Shown: one piece after another, positions 16,478-24,835 of the stretch | Position numbering within the stretch: position 1 is the stretch's first letter | Layout: each line of letters opens with the position of its first letter | Assembly: GCF_900113115.1 (NCBI RefSeq) | Contig: NZ_FOOF01000008.1 | Location: forward strand, 62,001-126,000 | Origin: Duganella sp. CF458 | GTDB lineage: Bacteria; Pseudomonadota; Gammaproteobacteria; Burkholderiales; Burkholderiaceae_D | Reading direction: 5' to 3' | DNA length: 64,000 nucleotides | Made by a program: the position numbers and the translations under genes | The notes under the pieces: generated by a model | The model's input: only the letters and a program-made list of their open reading frames with translations | Database searches by the model: none | What the model was told of the DNA's origin: nothing

Positions 16478-17281
16478 ATGAAAAAGATTGCTTTGGTTAC
16501 CGGCGCTTCGTCCGGCATTGGTGAGGCGACGGCAACGCGCCTGTCGGAGGCTGGCTTCAAGGTATACGGCACCAGTCGCCGTGGTGCCCAAGGGGCTAAG
16601 GGCAAATACGAAATGCTGCCGCTCGATGTGACCAGCGACGATTCGGTGCGAGCTGCAGTTGCGGCGGTGCTCGCCATGGAGGGCCAAATCGATTTGCTGG
16701 TCAATAACGCGGGTTTTGGCGTGGCCCCCGCGGGTGCGGAAGAAAGCTCGATCGAACAGGCGCAGGCAATTTTCGACACCAATTTCTTTGGCGTGGTCCG
16801 CATGACGCGCGCCGTGTTGCCCCATATGCGGGCTCGAGGGAAGGGCCGCGTCGTGCACATTGGATCCGTGCTGGGTTTCCTCCCTATGCCTTATGGCGCG
16901 CTTTATGCGGCCAGCAAGCACGCCATTGAAGGCTATTCGGAATCGCTGGACCACGAGCTGCGTAATTGGGGTATCCGTTCGATCGTGATCGAACCGGCGT
17001 ACACCAAGACTCCATTCGATGCCAACCTGCTGGAACCGGACGCCAAGCTGGAAGCCTACGCTGAAGTGCGGAAGACCGTCGCGCACCGCGTGCAGGAAGC
17101 GATGGCCGGTGCCGAAGGACCAGGTGTGGTAGCGGAGACCATATTGAAAGCAGCGCTGGCAAGCAAGCCGCGACTGCGCTACACCGCCGGAACCCTGGCA
17201 AGGCGCCTCCGGCTGCTGCGCTCATTCGCGCCGACCGGCCTGGTGGACGCCGGGCTACGCAAGGACCTAAGCCTGGCCTAG
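16478..17281 (+). CDS. Short-chain dehydrogenase/reductase (SDR)
   Basis: The 267-residue classical SDR has T-G-A-S-S-G-I-G at residues 8-15 (NAD(P) binding), N-N-A-G near residue 75, a serine in H-I-G-S-V, and the catalytic Y-A-A-S-K near residue 145. The Arg-rich first loop after strand 2 (T-S-R-R-G) favours NADP. It heads the unit governed by the TetR operator and is followed after 49 bases by an MDR reductase. Substrate unknown; these TetR-SDR-MDR sets often deal with reactive carbonyls or xenobiotics (inference). Confidence 0.88.
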   Translation: MKKIALVTGASSGIGEATATRLSEAGFKVYGTSRRGAQGAKGKYEMLPLDVTSDDSVRAAVAAVLAMEGQIDLLVNNAGFGVAPAGAEESSIEQAQAIFDTNFFGVVRMTRAVLPHMRARGKGRVVHIGSVLGFLPMPYGALYAASKHAIEGYSESLDHELRNWGIRSIVIEPAYTKTPFDANLLEPDAKLEAYAEVRKTVAHRVQEAMAGAEGPGVVAETILKAALASKPRLRYTAGTLARRLRLLRSFAPTGLVDAGLRKDLSLA

Positions 17282-17330
17282 CGCCATTCAGGCGTTCGGT
17301 TCATCTCGCTGATAAACAAGGAATATGGAA

Positions 17331-18350
17331 ATGAAGGCACTAGTCTTGAAGCGCTACGGCGGCGCAAATAATGTTGAGTTCGCGGACCTTCCGCGGCCCA
17401 CAATCAAGCCGGACGAGATATTGGTCCAGGTCTACGCGGCAGGCCTCAATCCCGTCGATAACATCATTGCGACGGGCAGCTTCAAACCGATCATCAAACT
17501 CCAACTGCCCGCGACCATGGGTAGCGACCTGGCGGGTGTTGTCGTGGAGCTCGGCAGTGCGGTGACTCGATTCAAAGTCGGCGACGCGGTCTTTGCCAGC
17601 ACCTTTGACCTTGGCGTCGGTACGCTTGCCGAATATGCAGCGGTGCCGGAGCACGCTGCAGCGCTTAAACCGGACAACCTCGATTTTGTGCAGGCGGCTT
17701 CTATTCCAATGGTTGGCCTGACCTCGTGGCAAGCGTTCGCAGAACGGGCCCGGTTGCAGCCGGGCCAGAAGGTGTTTATACCGGCAGGCGCCGGAGGCAT
17801 CGGCAGCTTTGCCATCCAGTTGGCGAAACTGCTTGGCGCCAAGGTGGCAACGACGACCAGCACGGGCAACGTGGACTTTGTGCGCCAGCTCGGCGCCGAC
17901 GAAGTAATCGACTATAAAAAACAGGAGTTCGAGGAGCTGCTGCGCGACTACGACGTAGTCCTTGCAACGCTGCGTGGCGGCGAGCTGGAAAGGTCGCTGC
18001 AGGTCGTGGGGACGGGCAGCAAGATCGTATCGTTGGTCGGCCCGCCGGACGCCGCTTTCGCACAGCAGCGTGGGATGAATTTCGCGATGAAGTTCGTGTT
18101 CGAACTGCTGAGTGGGAAAATTATCCGGCTCGCGAAGCGGCGTAAGGCCAGCTACTCATTCCTATTCGTGCGTCCGGATGGCCGGCAACTGGCAAATATC
18201 GGCGATCACCTTGCCGCGTCACGCCTGCGTCCTGTGGTGGATACCGTGTTTCCCTTCGCCCAGGCAAAGGAGGGACTGGCCTACCTTGCGCAAGGCAGGG
18301 CGAAAGGGAAGGTGGTGGTGCAAATGGCGACGTCCGTTCCGGAGGCTTGA
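17331..18350 (+). CDS. Zinc-free MDR / quinone-oxidoreductase-like NADP-dependent enzyme
   Basis: The 339-residue medium-chain reductase has an N-terminal GroES-like domain (G-L-N-P-V-D, G-S-D-L-A-G-V-V), then a Rossmann domain with A-G-A-G-G-I-G-S-F-A-I-Q-L-A-K near residue 150, and G-A-D-E-V-I-D-Y. The structural-zinc cysteines of alcohol dehydrogenases are absent, as in quinone or enone reductases. AAGGA (17318-17322) is 8 bases before the ATG at 17331 and only 2 before the ATG at 17325, so I use 17331. Probably co-transcribed with the SDR. Confidence 0.88.
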   Translation: MKALVLKRYGGANNVEFADLPRPTIKPDEILVQVYAAGLNPVDNIIATGSFKPIIKLQLPATMGSDLAGVVVELGSAVTRFKVGDAVFASTFDLGVGTLAEYAAVPEHAAALKPDNLDFVQAASIPMVGLTSWQAFAERARLQPGQKVFIPAGAGGIGSFAIQLAKLLGAKVATTTSTGNVDFVRQLGADEVIDYKKQEFEELLRDYDVVLATLRGGELERSLQVVGTGSKIVSLVGPPDAAFAQQRGMNFAMKFVFELLSGKIIRLAKRRKASYSFLFVRPDGRQLANIGDHLAASRLRPVVDTVFPFAQAKEGLAYLAQGRAKGKVVVQMATSVPEA

Positions 18351-18387
18351 GAACGGGACTTGGAAGGGACTGGCGCCTGCCTTGTGT

Positions 18388-18738
18388 TTACTCGTCGTCA
18401 AATTCGGAAGTCAGGTCTTTGAAACCCTTACGCACTGCAAAGGCGAGGAACTCGTCTGGCGTGTCGAGCACGATCAAGCGCTTTTCCTGGATCACCGGAT
18501 CGCCTGGTGCCAGATCAGGGCCGTTGTAGCCTAGCACGCGCAGGCGAGCGCTGATTTCGGCGATCAGCTTGAGATCTTTGTGTAATCCATCGGCAGCCGG
18601 TGCGGCCAGATCGACATATAGGTCGATCACGCCGTAACCTTCGTCGAAGATGCGAATGGATTTGATGTCGATGGTACGGCCACTGCCGTCCACTGCCTTG
18701 AACGGGCCGCTGAGCTGGATGTCGGTGTCTTGATTCAT
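18388..18738 (-). CDS. Hypothetical protein (116 aa)
   Basis: The soluble 116-residue protein begins M-N-Q-D-T-D and is acidic at its C-terminus (S-E-F-D-D-E). No domain recognised. It follows the 238-residue unknown by 44 bases on the same strand. An upstream start (18816) would overlap that gene and lacks a better ribosome site. It is the last gene of the riboswitch-controlled unit; whether it belongs functionally is unknown. Confidence 0.6.
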   Translation of the reverse strand: MNQDTDIQLSGPFKAVDGSGRTIDIKSIRIFDEGYGVIDLYVDLAAPAADGLHKDLKLIAEISARLRVLGYNGPDLAPGDPVIQEKRLIVLDTPDEFLAFAVRKGFKDLTSEFDDE

Positions 18739-18782
18739 GCCGGCAGCATACACTATTTGGGTGATTTCGCGGCTGGAAATGC

Positions 18783-19499
18783 TCACTTGCCCAGCAAACG
18801 CAGGGACTCTTCCCAATCGTTTTCCCAGGCGTAGAGGAAGTCGTGCGATTTGAATGTGCGCTTTAATGGGCCGAGCGGAACACGGTACACGTCATGCAGG
18901 CCCAACGCCAAAGTGACTGGGTTCCATACCGCGTTTCGCTTCGATTTTCGGGCGCTTGCTTTGACGCGGGCGCCATCGTCGCCAAAGATACCTGTAGCCT
19001 CATCCAGTTGCCGAGCCAGGTCCAGGCGCACGAAAGCGGCGAATGCAAGCAGCACCTCTGCCTTGCTGATTCCGAACTGGGATTCGCTCGCGCCGGTCCC
19101 CTTTGCTTGCTGCTGCGCGGAGCTTGCCTCGTGCTTCAGCTTCCCGGCGAGGCGCTCGAGGTCCTTTTTGAGGAAGCGCAGTTCGTCGAGTGAGCGACGA
19201 AATCCCGGCTCGGGGAGCCTGGCTGGAAGCTTGTAGGCGTCCTTCGTGAACGTGATCAGCACGTCTTCACTGCCGGCCACCAGGCGGGCGACATCGTCTT
19301 GGAAGAAGATCGGTGCCGCGTAACCGCCGTTGGCATCCCCGAACAGCTCAGGGTACGCAGGATCGTAGTCAAGCCAGACTACTGGCGTCAGCCCGTTTTC
19401 CAGGAGGCGGGCAAGGGTCCAGGGTGCGCCGGTCTGCTGCGCCAGCCAGGCGCAGGCTTCCTTGGTCGTTGCGCGGAAAGGTAGTTCGATATTGCTCAT
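18783..19499 (-). CDS. Hypothetical protein coupled to the PepSY gene
   Basis: The 238-residue soluble protein has no recognised enzyme motif. Residues about 1-40 (A-C-A-W-L-A-Q-Q-T-G-A-P-W-T-L-A-R-L-L-E) look like a small helix-turn-helix segment, and a long charged helix lies at about 105-150. This resembles phage-type or toxin-context DNA-binding proteins, but the match is weak. Its ATG forms an ATGA overlap with the PepSY stop, so translation is coupled. The frame is open further upstream but only inside the PepSY gene. Confidence 0.6.
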   Translation of the reverse strand: MSNIELPFRATTKEACAWLAQQTGAPWTLARLLENGLTPVVWLDYDPAYPELFGDANGGYAAPIFFQDDVARLVAGSEDVLITFTKDAYKLPARLPEPGFRRSLDELRFLKKDLERLAGKLKHEASSAQQQAKGTGASESQFGISKAEVLLAFAAFVRLDLARQLDEATGIFGDDGARVKASARKSKRNAVWNPVTLALGLHDVYRVPLGPLKRTFKSHDFLYAWENDWEESLRLLGK

Positions 19500-20989
19500 T
19501 CGCTTTTCTGTAGGTTCTGCCGTGCACGCCCAATTATAGCTGCTGGGGATGGTACCCTCCTGAGGCGGCGGATGCCCAGAACCAGCCCGGTCATGCTCAG
19601 CATTGCACCGAGCATGCAAAGTGACACAACCAGGACATCCCACATCGGCCGCGAACGCATTGCCGCTGCGAAATCGAGCTGGTGCAAACCATTGAACAGC
19701 CAGCGATTCCATTTGCTGTTACGGTCGGCATGCCCAACCAGTTGGCCCAACGCGGGATCGGCATAGAACGTGGTCTCATCATTCAACTGGAACTGCACGC
19801 GCAGTACCGGGAATTGACGGTCTCCATGATGGCTGTAGTAGTAACTGTCGCCTGTATCGATCACCTCGGCCGTCAGCACCGGTGTGCCGGGTCGTGTGGC
19901 GCGCACGGCCTGTACCAGTACCTGTTCTGGAATAGGCGGCAGCACTGCGCCGCTGCCGGCATCCAGCAAAGTTTGCCGGGCACGATCAAGGGCCACGAAA
20001 AACAGCTTGCCGCCGACCCTGCGCCATTCGAGCTCCAGAAAATTGTCGCCGGCGTGGATGGTTTGCGCCAGATCGACCGACAGATCCTGGCGGCTCAGCG
20101 GACCACCTGCGAAGGCTAAGCGGTCGTTCGCCGTCACGCCCGGCGATGACAGCCAGTCGAAAGGCGTGACTGAAAGCCAGCCGCTGAACAGCCACGTCAG
20201 CGTCACCGTACCGATGCCGAGGCCAAGCCAGTGATGCCATGCCTGCCAACCGCGATACGGTGAGCGTCGGCCGCCGGCATAGCGCTGGCGCAGCCGCACG
20301 CGTTGGATGCCAAGGATCATGCCGGCCATCACCAGCACGAAGGCTGCGCCGGAAGTCCATAGCACCACTTGCCGCCATGGCTGTCCATGCTCGCGTAGTG
20401 GGGTAAAGTAGATCCAGTGGATGACGGAACCGGCCCAATTCCAGGCGCGCTCATTGCGCGTGGTGTCCCTTACCAGTTCACCGGTGCGGCCTGATACGTA
20501 CAGCACACTGCCGGCCGTGTCGTCCGCCTCGACCCGGTACAGTGGCCGATGCACGCGGATGGAACCAAAAGACCACTGATCCAGCTCGATCGCCTGTACC
20601 GTCAAGCTCTTGGCTTCAAGCGCGGCCGCCCTGGCCGAGGCCTGGGCCATGTCCGGCGTGACGTGCAGCGCGGCGCCGGTGTCGGCCCAGGCCGACCACC
20701 AGCGGCCCTCGCGCATGAAGTGGTAGGCTGGCCGGCCCGCTACGGTGCTGATTTTCACAACACTTGGAATGCCTGCCTGCCCGGCAGACTGCCAGGCATC
20801 CCAGGCGCTCACCTTGACCCGCGCGAGATCCAACGGTGCGAGCCACGCCATGCGTTCCTGCCCGCTAAGGGCTGGATACGGCACGTACATCATCACGATG
20901 GCGGAGCCGAACCACAGGATTACGAGCAAGCCGACACCGATTCCGAGCCAGCGGTGTAGCAGGTGTAGCTGGCGTTTCCACGATCCCAT
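19496..20989 (-). CDS. PepSY-domain, PepSY-associated TM protein
   Basis: The 497-residue inner-membrane protein has four hydrophobic segments: near the N-terminus (L-L-H-R-W-L-G-I-G-V-G-L-L-V-I), two around residues 210-290, and one near the C-terminus (V-V-S-L-C-M-L-G-A-M-L). Long periplasmic loops carry PepSY-like repeats and the L-H-x-W-x-G motif of 'iron-regulated' PepSY_TM proteins. Members usually stand beside TonB siderophore receptors and are thought to help periplasmic metal or ligand release. The ATG at 20989 is 12 bases after the receptor stop; a GTG at 21013 is also possible. It shares the cobalamin-riboswitch leader with the receptor. Confidence 0.85.
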   Translation of the reverse strand: MGSWKRQLHLLHRWLGIGVGLLVILWFGSAIVMMYVPYPALSGQERMAWLAPLDLARVKVSAWDAWQSAGQAGIPSVVKISTVAGRPAYHFMREGRWWSAWADTGAALHVTPDMAQASARAAALEAKSLTVQAIELDQWSFGSIRVHRPLYRVEADDTAGSVLYVSGRTGELVRDTTRNERAWNWAGSVIHWIYFTPLREHGQPWRQVVLWTSGAAFVLVMAGMILGIQRVRLRQRYAGGRRSPYRGWQAWHHWLGLGIGTVTLTWLFSGWLSVTPFDWLSSPGVTANDRLAFAGGPLSRQDLSVDLAQTIHAGDNFLELEWRRVGGKLFFVALDRARQTLLDAGSGAVLPPIPEQVLVQAVRATRPGTPVLTAEVIDTGDSYYYSHHGDRQFPVLRVQFQLNDETTFYADPALGQLVGHADRNSKWNRWLFNGLHQLDFAAAMRSRPMWDVLVVSLCMLGAMLSMTGLVLGIRRLRRVPSPAAIIGRARQNLQKSE

Positions 20990-21000
20990 GGCGCTGATGG

Positions 21001-23103
21001 TCAATAGCGCCACTGAATGGTCAGCTCGGCGTGACGGCGGTCGCCCAACAGGTACTGGCTGTCGCTGTACGAGGTGCTGGCGTACAGCTTGTCGGCCAGA
21101 TTGCGCAAGTTAAGTTGCAGCAGGACGTTGCGGTTGACGTTCCAGCCCAGCGAGGCATCCATCGTTGTATAAGCCGGCAGCGCCTGCGTGTTGCCGTTGT
21201 CGATAAAGCGTTCACCCACATAGCGCGCCCCGATTGCCATGCGCCAGCCGTTGCTACGGTAGTTAAGCCACAAGTTGGACGACATCTTTGGTACGTCGGC
21301 CGGACGGTTACCGGCGCGCGAGACATTGCCGCCTTCGATCAACTGGTCGAACCGGGCGTCGGTGTAGGCCAGGTTGGCTTCCAAACGCCACTCTTGCGTG
21401 AGGTTCACGCTGGAACTGAGCTCGACGCCGCGCGACGACTGCTCACCGCCCTGGATCGACAGCGCTGGATTGGATGGGTCGCGGGTGATGATGTCGTCTT
21501 TGCTGATGCGGTATAGCGCCGCAGTCCATTCAGCTTTGCCGCTCGCCAGTGATTGCTTGATGCCCGCCTCGACCTGGCGCGAGCCGGTCAGCTTGTAGCG
21601 GCTGTTGGCCAGGTTCAGCGAAAGCAGGCTCGATACCGGGTCGCTGCCGCTGCTGACCTGGCCATACAGCGCGGTATCGGCGGCCAGTGTCCATGTCAAA
21701 CCCAGTCGTACTGTATTCGAATGCAGCCTGGAGGTGAAACCAGCGGCACCCAGCAGGCTGACGCGCTCGACCTTGTACTGGTCGTGGCGCAATCCAGCGA
21801 GCAGCAGCAGGCTTGGGTAAATGGTGTAGGCGTCCTCCAGATAGAGCGCATGGCTTGTGGTATCGGTGTTGAAATTCGGGCGCAGGGGATCGGGGCTGTC
21901 GAACACGCCCGGGTTGAATCCAATCGGCGCCACGGTGGATGAACCACCGTAAGGCGAATTGTTGGTATGGGTGAAGTTGATGGTGGCCGCTTCCCAGCCG
22001 GCGACCATGCGGTTGGAACTCGCGTTCCAGCGCGCTTCAAGGCGATTGCCGGTCTGTTCCTGATCATGCTGGATGGCGATGTAGTCGCTGCGCTCGACCA
22101 ACTTGGCTTGCGTGTCGTAGGAATAGTATTCCACGTTGCGCCAGTTGCGATGTGCCTTCATGTAGGCCAATTCATTACTGATGCTCAGCGCCGGGTTGAC
22201 GCGCCAGGTGAGGCGGGCGACCGCTTTATCGTCTTTGAACGAGATGTCTGCGTCGCCGACGTTATAGTTCTGGTCGCGAAGCTCACGCGAGATGCGACCG
22301 CCGACCAGTGGCGTGCCGAAGTACCGCTGCGGCTCTTGCTCCAGGTGGTCAAGCGACAGGTCGACATCCAGGTTCGGCGCCAGCGCGTAAGCCATGCTGG
22401 AAAGGATCTTGCCGTGGCGGGACTGGCCGCGGTCGATGAAGCCATCGCTGCGATCGGCATAGGCGTCGAGGCGGAACGCTCCTTTTTCACCGAAGGCGCC
22501 AGTGGCACCAACGCCGCCCCGCAGCGCCTTGCCGCCGCCGATGCCGGCCATTGCCTCGAAGCTGGTGAGGCGCTGCGGCGCCTTGCGAATGGCATTGATG
22601 GTCGCACCGGTGGTGCCGCTGCCGTAGACGACCGAACCGGGACCGCGCAGCACCTCAATGTATTCATAGCCCCAGGGGTCGGACGGATAGGTGGCCGTGC
22701 CGGAGCCTACTTGCGGGCGCTGGCCGTTCTCCAGCAGTGCGATAGAGCCGTTGCCCGCGAAGCCGCGCGCGGAATAGGCGACGCCGTTACCCGGCGAACT
22801 GGTGTCGGTCAGGCCGGTTGTGCGTGTGATGGCATCTTTGACCTGCAGGTCGCCACGCGCCTGCATTGTGTCTGCGCTGAGCGATTCAACGCTGGCCGGC
22901 AATTCCTGCGCTGTCAGGTTCAACCGGCTGGCCGTAGCGCTTTGGCGCGCCAGTCCCAATCCCTCATACTCCATGGCTCCTTGCACGGTCACGGTTGGCA
23001 TGATGTCGGTTTGCTGGGCCCACGCACCGGAGTTGTAAAGCACTGCGATGGCGGCAACGATTGGGTGCAGGGAAGGCAAATTGGCTGGGCGGAATGAGAA
23101 CAT
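21001..23103 (-). CDS. TonB-dependent outer-membrane receptor (siderophore-type fold)
   Basis: The protein has 700 residues from the ATG at 23103. A signal peptide ends near G-A-W-A-Q; a short TonB-box-like segment (P-T-V-T-V) follows. The plug domain contains E-V-L-R-G-P-G-S-V-V-Y-G and I-N-A-I-R-K-A-P. A 22-strand barrel ends in W-R-Y, the aromatic C-terminus required for outer-membrane insertion. By sequence style it is a FhuA/FpvA-type siderophore receptor, but the leader is a cobalamin riboswitch, so the true ligand may be a corrinoid or a cobalt chelate. The PepSY gene follows. Confidence 0.9.
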   Translation of the reverse strand: MFSFRPANLPSLHPIVAAIAVLYNSGAWAQQTDIMPTVTVQGAMEYEGLGLARQSATASRLNLTAQELPASVESLSADTMQARGDLQVKDAITRTTGLTDTSSPGNGVAYSARGFAGNGSIALLENGQRPQVGSGTATYPSDPWGYEYIEVLRGPGSVVYGSGTTGATINAIRKAPQRLTSFEAMAGIGGGKALRGGVGATGAFGEKGAFRLDAYADRSDGFIDRGQSRHGKILSSMAYALAPNLDVDLSLDHLEQEPQRYFGTPLVGGRISRELRDQNYNVGDADISFKDDKAVARLTWRVNPALSISNELAYMKAHRNWRNVEYYSYDTQAKLVERSDYIAIQHDQEQTGNRLEARWNASSNRMVAGWEAATINFTHTNNSPYGGSSTVAPIGFNPGVFDSPDPLRPNFNTDTTSHALYLEDAYTIYPSLLLLAGLRHDQYKVERVSLLGAAGFTSRLHSNTVRLGLTWTLAADTALYGQVSSGSDPVSSLLSLNLANSRYKLTGSRQVEAGIKQSLASGKAEWTAALYRISKDDIITRDPSNPALSIQGGEQSSRGVELSSSVNLTQEWRLEANLAYTDARFDQLIEGGNVSRAGNRPADVPKMSSNLWLNYRSNGWRMAIGARYVGERFIDNGNTQALPAYTTMDASLGWNVNRNVLLQLNLRNLADKLYASTSYSDSQYLLGDRRHAELTIQWRY

Positions 23104-23620
23104 GGAAGGATTTCTGCAGTAAGTAAACGCGTGACGCGGCAGCGCAACGGCCGGCATGACGCGAGCGCATTGCGAACGCGCGAGCGCACAACGACCAAGT
23201 GCGATTGCTTCAAGCTATAAATGGAAACGGCAAATACGTTTCTGCCAAAAGCCACACCCCGGGCTTTGGACATTCATCGTGACTGGCCGGTCTTCTGGCT
23301 TACCTTCATCCTTCCCTGATCGTGCCTTCCCGTGCGCTGCACAGTGGCGGTTGATCAAAGTCGTCAGGCTTACAGCAGCGGGGACTGCGCCGGACTGGTG
23401 CGAGATGAAAATCCCGCACGTCACCGGCTTCCCGTTTCACCCTTCAGCCGACAAGCAGAAGGGCACCTTTCACGTTTGGTGCGCATTTTACATGCAATCC
23501 ACCCCGGCACGGTTAAAAAAAAGCGCATTGGGTTTATCATCGATCAGCCAGGTTCAAGGGCGGTTGTCCTGCGAAGGCCCCGGCGGCGAACAATCAAGGC
23601 ACGAAAGGATGCTTGAATTG
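23104..23620. other. Intergenic region holding the cobalamin riboswitch
   Basis: About 520 bases without a real gene. The plus-strand frame through it is open but contradicts the RNA structure on the minus strand. Besides the riboswitch (23278-23474), the 175 bases between it and the receptor start presumably form the expression platform. The 147 bases on the right hold the promoters for the riboswitch transcript and for the solute-binding gene. Confidence 0.6.
23278..23474 (-). ncRNA. Cobalamin (AdoCbl-type) riboswitch
   Basis: Read on the minus strand, the conserved core appears in order: GGTGCC, then GGTGAAACGGGAAGCCGGTG, then CCGGCGCAGTCCCCGCTGCTGTAAG, then GCCACTGTG, then GGGAAGGC, AAGGATGA and GCCAGAAGACC. 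The outer stem closes through CGTGA (5' side, near 23474) and TCACG (3' side, near 23278). This is the class that represses B12 uptake or synthesis genes when cobalamin is plentiful. It lies about 175 bases upstream of the TonB receptor. Confidence 0.93.
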
Positions 23621-24394
23621 ATGTATGGCACTTTGATGAAACGTGACCGGATCACGATGTCTCTTGCGCGACACTTGCTGCTCGTCATTTTGCTATGTGT
23701 AAAGCCTGTCGCTGCATCCGAGCTGGTGATGGCGATTTCCAACGGCAGCGGCATGCCCATGACTGACATTCGCGGTGAAGAATTGAGGGGCGGCATACTG
23801 AAGGAGTTCGGAGATGCACTCAGTGCGCAATTGCACCTGGAGCCAAGATACCTGATCCTGCCGCGTACCAGGGTCGAAGGCGCGCTGTTGCGGGGGCACG
23901 CCGACGTACTATGCGACTTGCGTCCCGAGTGGCTCGATAATCAGACCTTTCTCTGGTCTGACGCGATCATCTCGAACCGCATGATTGTCGCCATGCGTCG
24001 TGAAACACCCGTGCCGGCGTCGCTGGACGCTATCGCGGGAGTGCGGGTGGGGACGATCCGGGGCTACCGCTACCCCGAGGTTGAGCACCTGCAGCCCAAG
24101 GTCGAGCGTGATAATGCCGCGAACGACAGCCAGAACCTGGAAAAGTTGCTGCTCGGGCGTTTCGATTTCATTTTTACGAACCGTATCTATTTTGATTACC
24201 AGCGCAAGGCGCATCCAGAGCGGGCGCGGCTGGCCTCTAACCACCTGAAGATCACGGATTTCGATACCTATTGTGCAGTCCCCGCGCAAGGCAGGATTGG
24301 TATCAAGGACCTGAACCACGCGATCGATGCCCTCAAGGCGCGCGGCATTATCCAGTCGATCCTGGCGCGATATCGTCCGCAAGATCAGTCTTGA
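23621..24394 (+). CDS. Periplasmic solute-binding protein (SBP_bac_3 fold)
   Basis: About 257 residues from the ATG at 23621, which has AAAGGA 11 bases upstream; ATGs at 23636 and 23657 are alternatives. The signal peptide core L-L-L-V-I-L-L-C-V ends at V-A-A-S. The mature protein has the amino-acid-binding-protein pattern: G-I-L-K-E-F-G-D-A-L, R-V-E-G-A-L-L-R-G-H-A-D, G-V-R-V-G-T-I-R-G and F-D-F-I-F-T-N. No permease or ATPase lies near, so it may be an orphan receptor. The 3' end overlaps the convergent VOC gene by 47 bases. Confidence 0.8.
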   Translation: MYGTLMKRDRITMSLARHLLLVILLCVKPVAASELVMAISNGSGMPMTDIRGEELRGGILKEFGDALSAQLHLEPRYLILPRTRVEGALLRGHADVLCDLRPEWLDNQTFLWSDAIISNRMIVAMRRETPVPASLDAIAGVRVGTIRGYRYPEVEHLQPKVERDNAANDSQNLEKLLLGRFDFIFTNRIYFDYQRKAHPERARLASNHLKITDFDTYCAVPAQGRIGIKDLNHAIDALKARGIIQSILARYRPQDQS

Positions 24395-24749
24395 TGATTG
24401 CCGAGGGTGGGCGCTCAACTCCTGTGGCCGAGCAAGGCCCGGTCATGACCTCGAGCAGATTACCGTCGGGGTCTTCAAAATATATCCCTCGACCTGCATC
24501 CTGGCGGTAGGCCCGGTACTTGAGTCTCCGGCCCTGGACCTGTGCGAAGACTTGGTCGAGTTCTTCTTCGCTCAGTAGAAAGGCGTGATGTTCGGAAGCG
24601 GCCGAGCCTTCGTTTTCGGTGAGAACCACGAGCATCGATCCAAGGTGGGACGGGTCGGGGAGCCCCAGGATTTCGGTAAGGAAGACTGCTGGTTTGCGCT
24701 TGTCGGCGCACCAGACAATGGTGTGTTTGAGTTGGATATTCACCGGCAT
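24348..24749 (-). CDS. VOC (glyoxalase/dioxygenase-fold) protein under SoxR control
   Basis: The 133-residue single VOC module has a first-strand H (L-K-H-T-I-V-W), a second metal-type position E in N-L-L-E-V-M, and F-E-D-P-D-G-N near residue 95. CAGGAG lies about 9 bases before the ATG. The upstream promoter is a textbook SoxR-type element with a 19-base spacer, pointing this way, so the gene should be induced by redox-cycling compounds. Resistance or detoxification of such compounds is inference. Its 3' end overlaps the solute-binding gene. Confidence 0.85.
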   Translation of the reverse strand: MPVNIQLKHTIVWCADKRKPAVFLTEILGLPDPSHLGSMLVVLTENEGSAASEHHAFLLSEEELDQVFAQVQGRRLKYRAYRQDAGRGIYFEDPDGNLLEVMTGPCSATGVERPPSAIIKTDLADDIAPGSTG

Positions 24750-24797
24750 TTCTAGAAAGCTCCTGTTTAATGCGTGCGAATTGCTCGCGGCAGAAGC

Positions 24798-24828
24798 AGT
24801 CTAAAACCTCAAGTATAATTGAGGTCAA
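24798..24828 (-). promoter_or_regulatory. SoxR box and promoter of the VOC gene
   Basis: The palindrome CCTCAAGTATAATTGAGG (24807-24824) matches the known SoxR site. On the minus strand it lies between TTGACC (-35, 24823-24828) and TAGACT (-10, 24798-24803) with a 19-base spacer, the overlong spacing that MerR-family activators correct by twisting DNA. It also lies 12 bases ahead of soxR, so SoxR may control itself. Confidence 0.85.
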
Positions 24829-24835
24829 GGGGGCA

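Noticed and set aside
21967..23097. 376-codon plus-strand frame opposite the TonB receptor
   Set aside because: Shadow of the receptor, whose plug and barrel motifs are clear.
23156..23620. N-terminal extension of the solute-binding protein
   Set aside because: The frame is open but runs antisense through the cobalamin riboswitch, and the signal peptide only begins after 23636.
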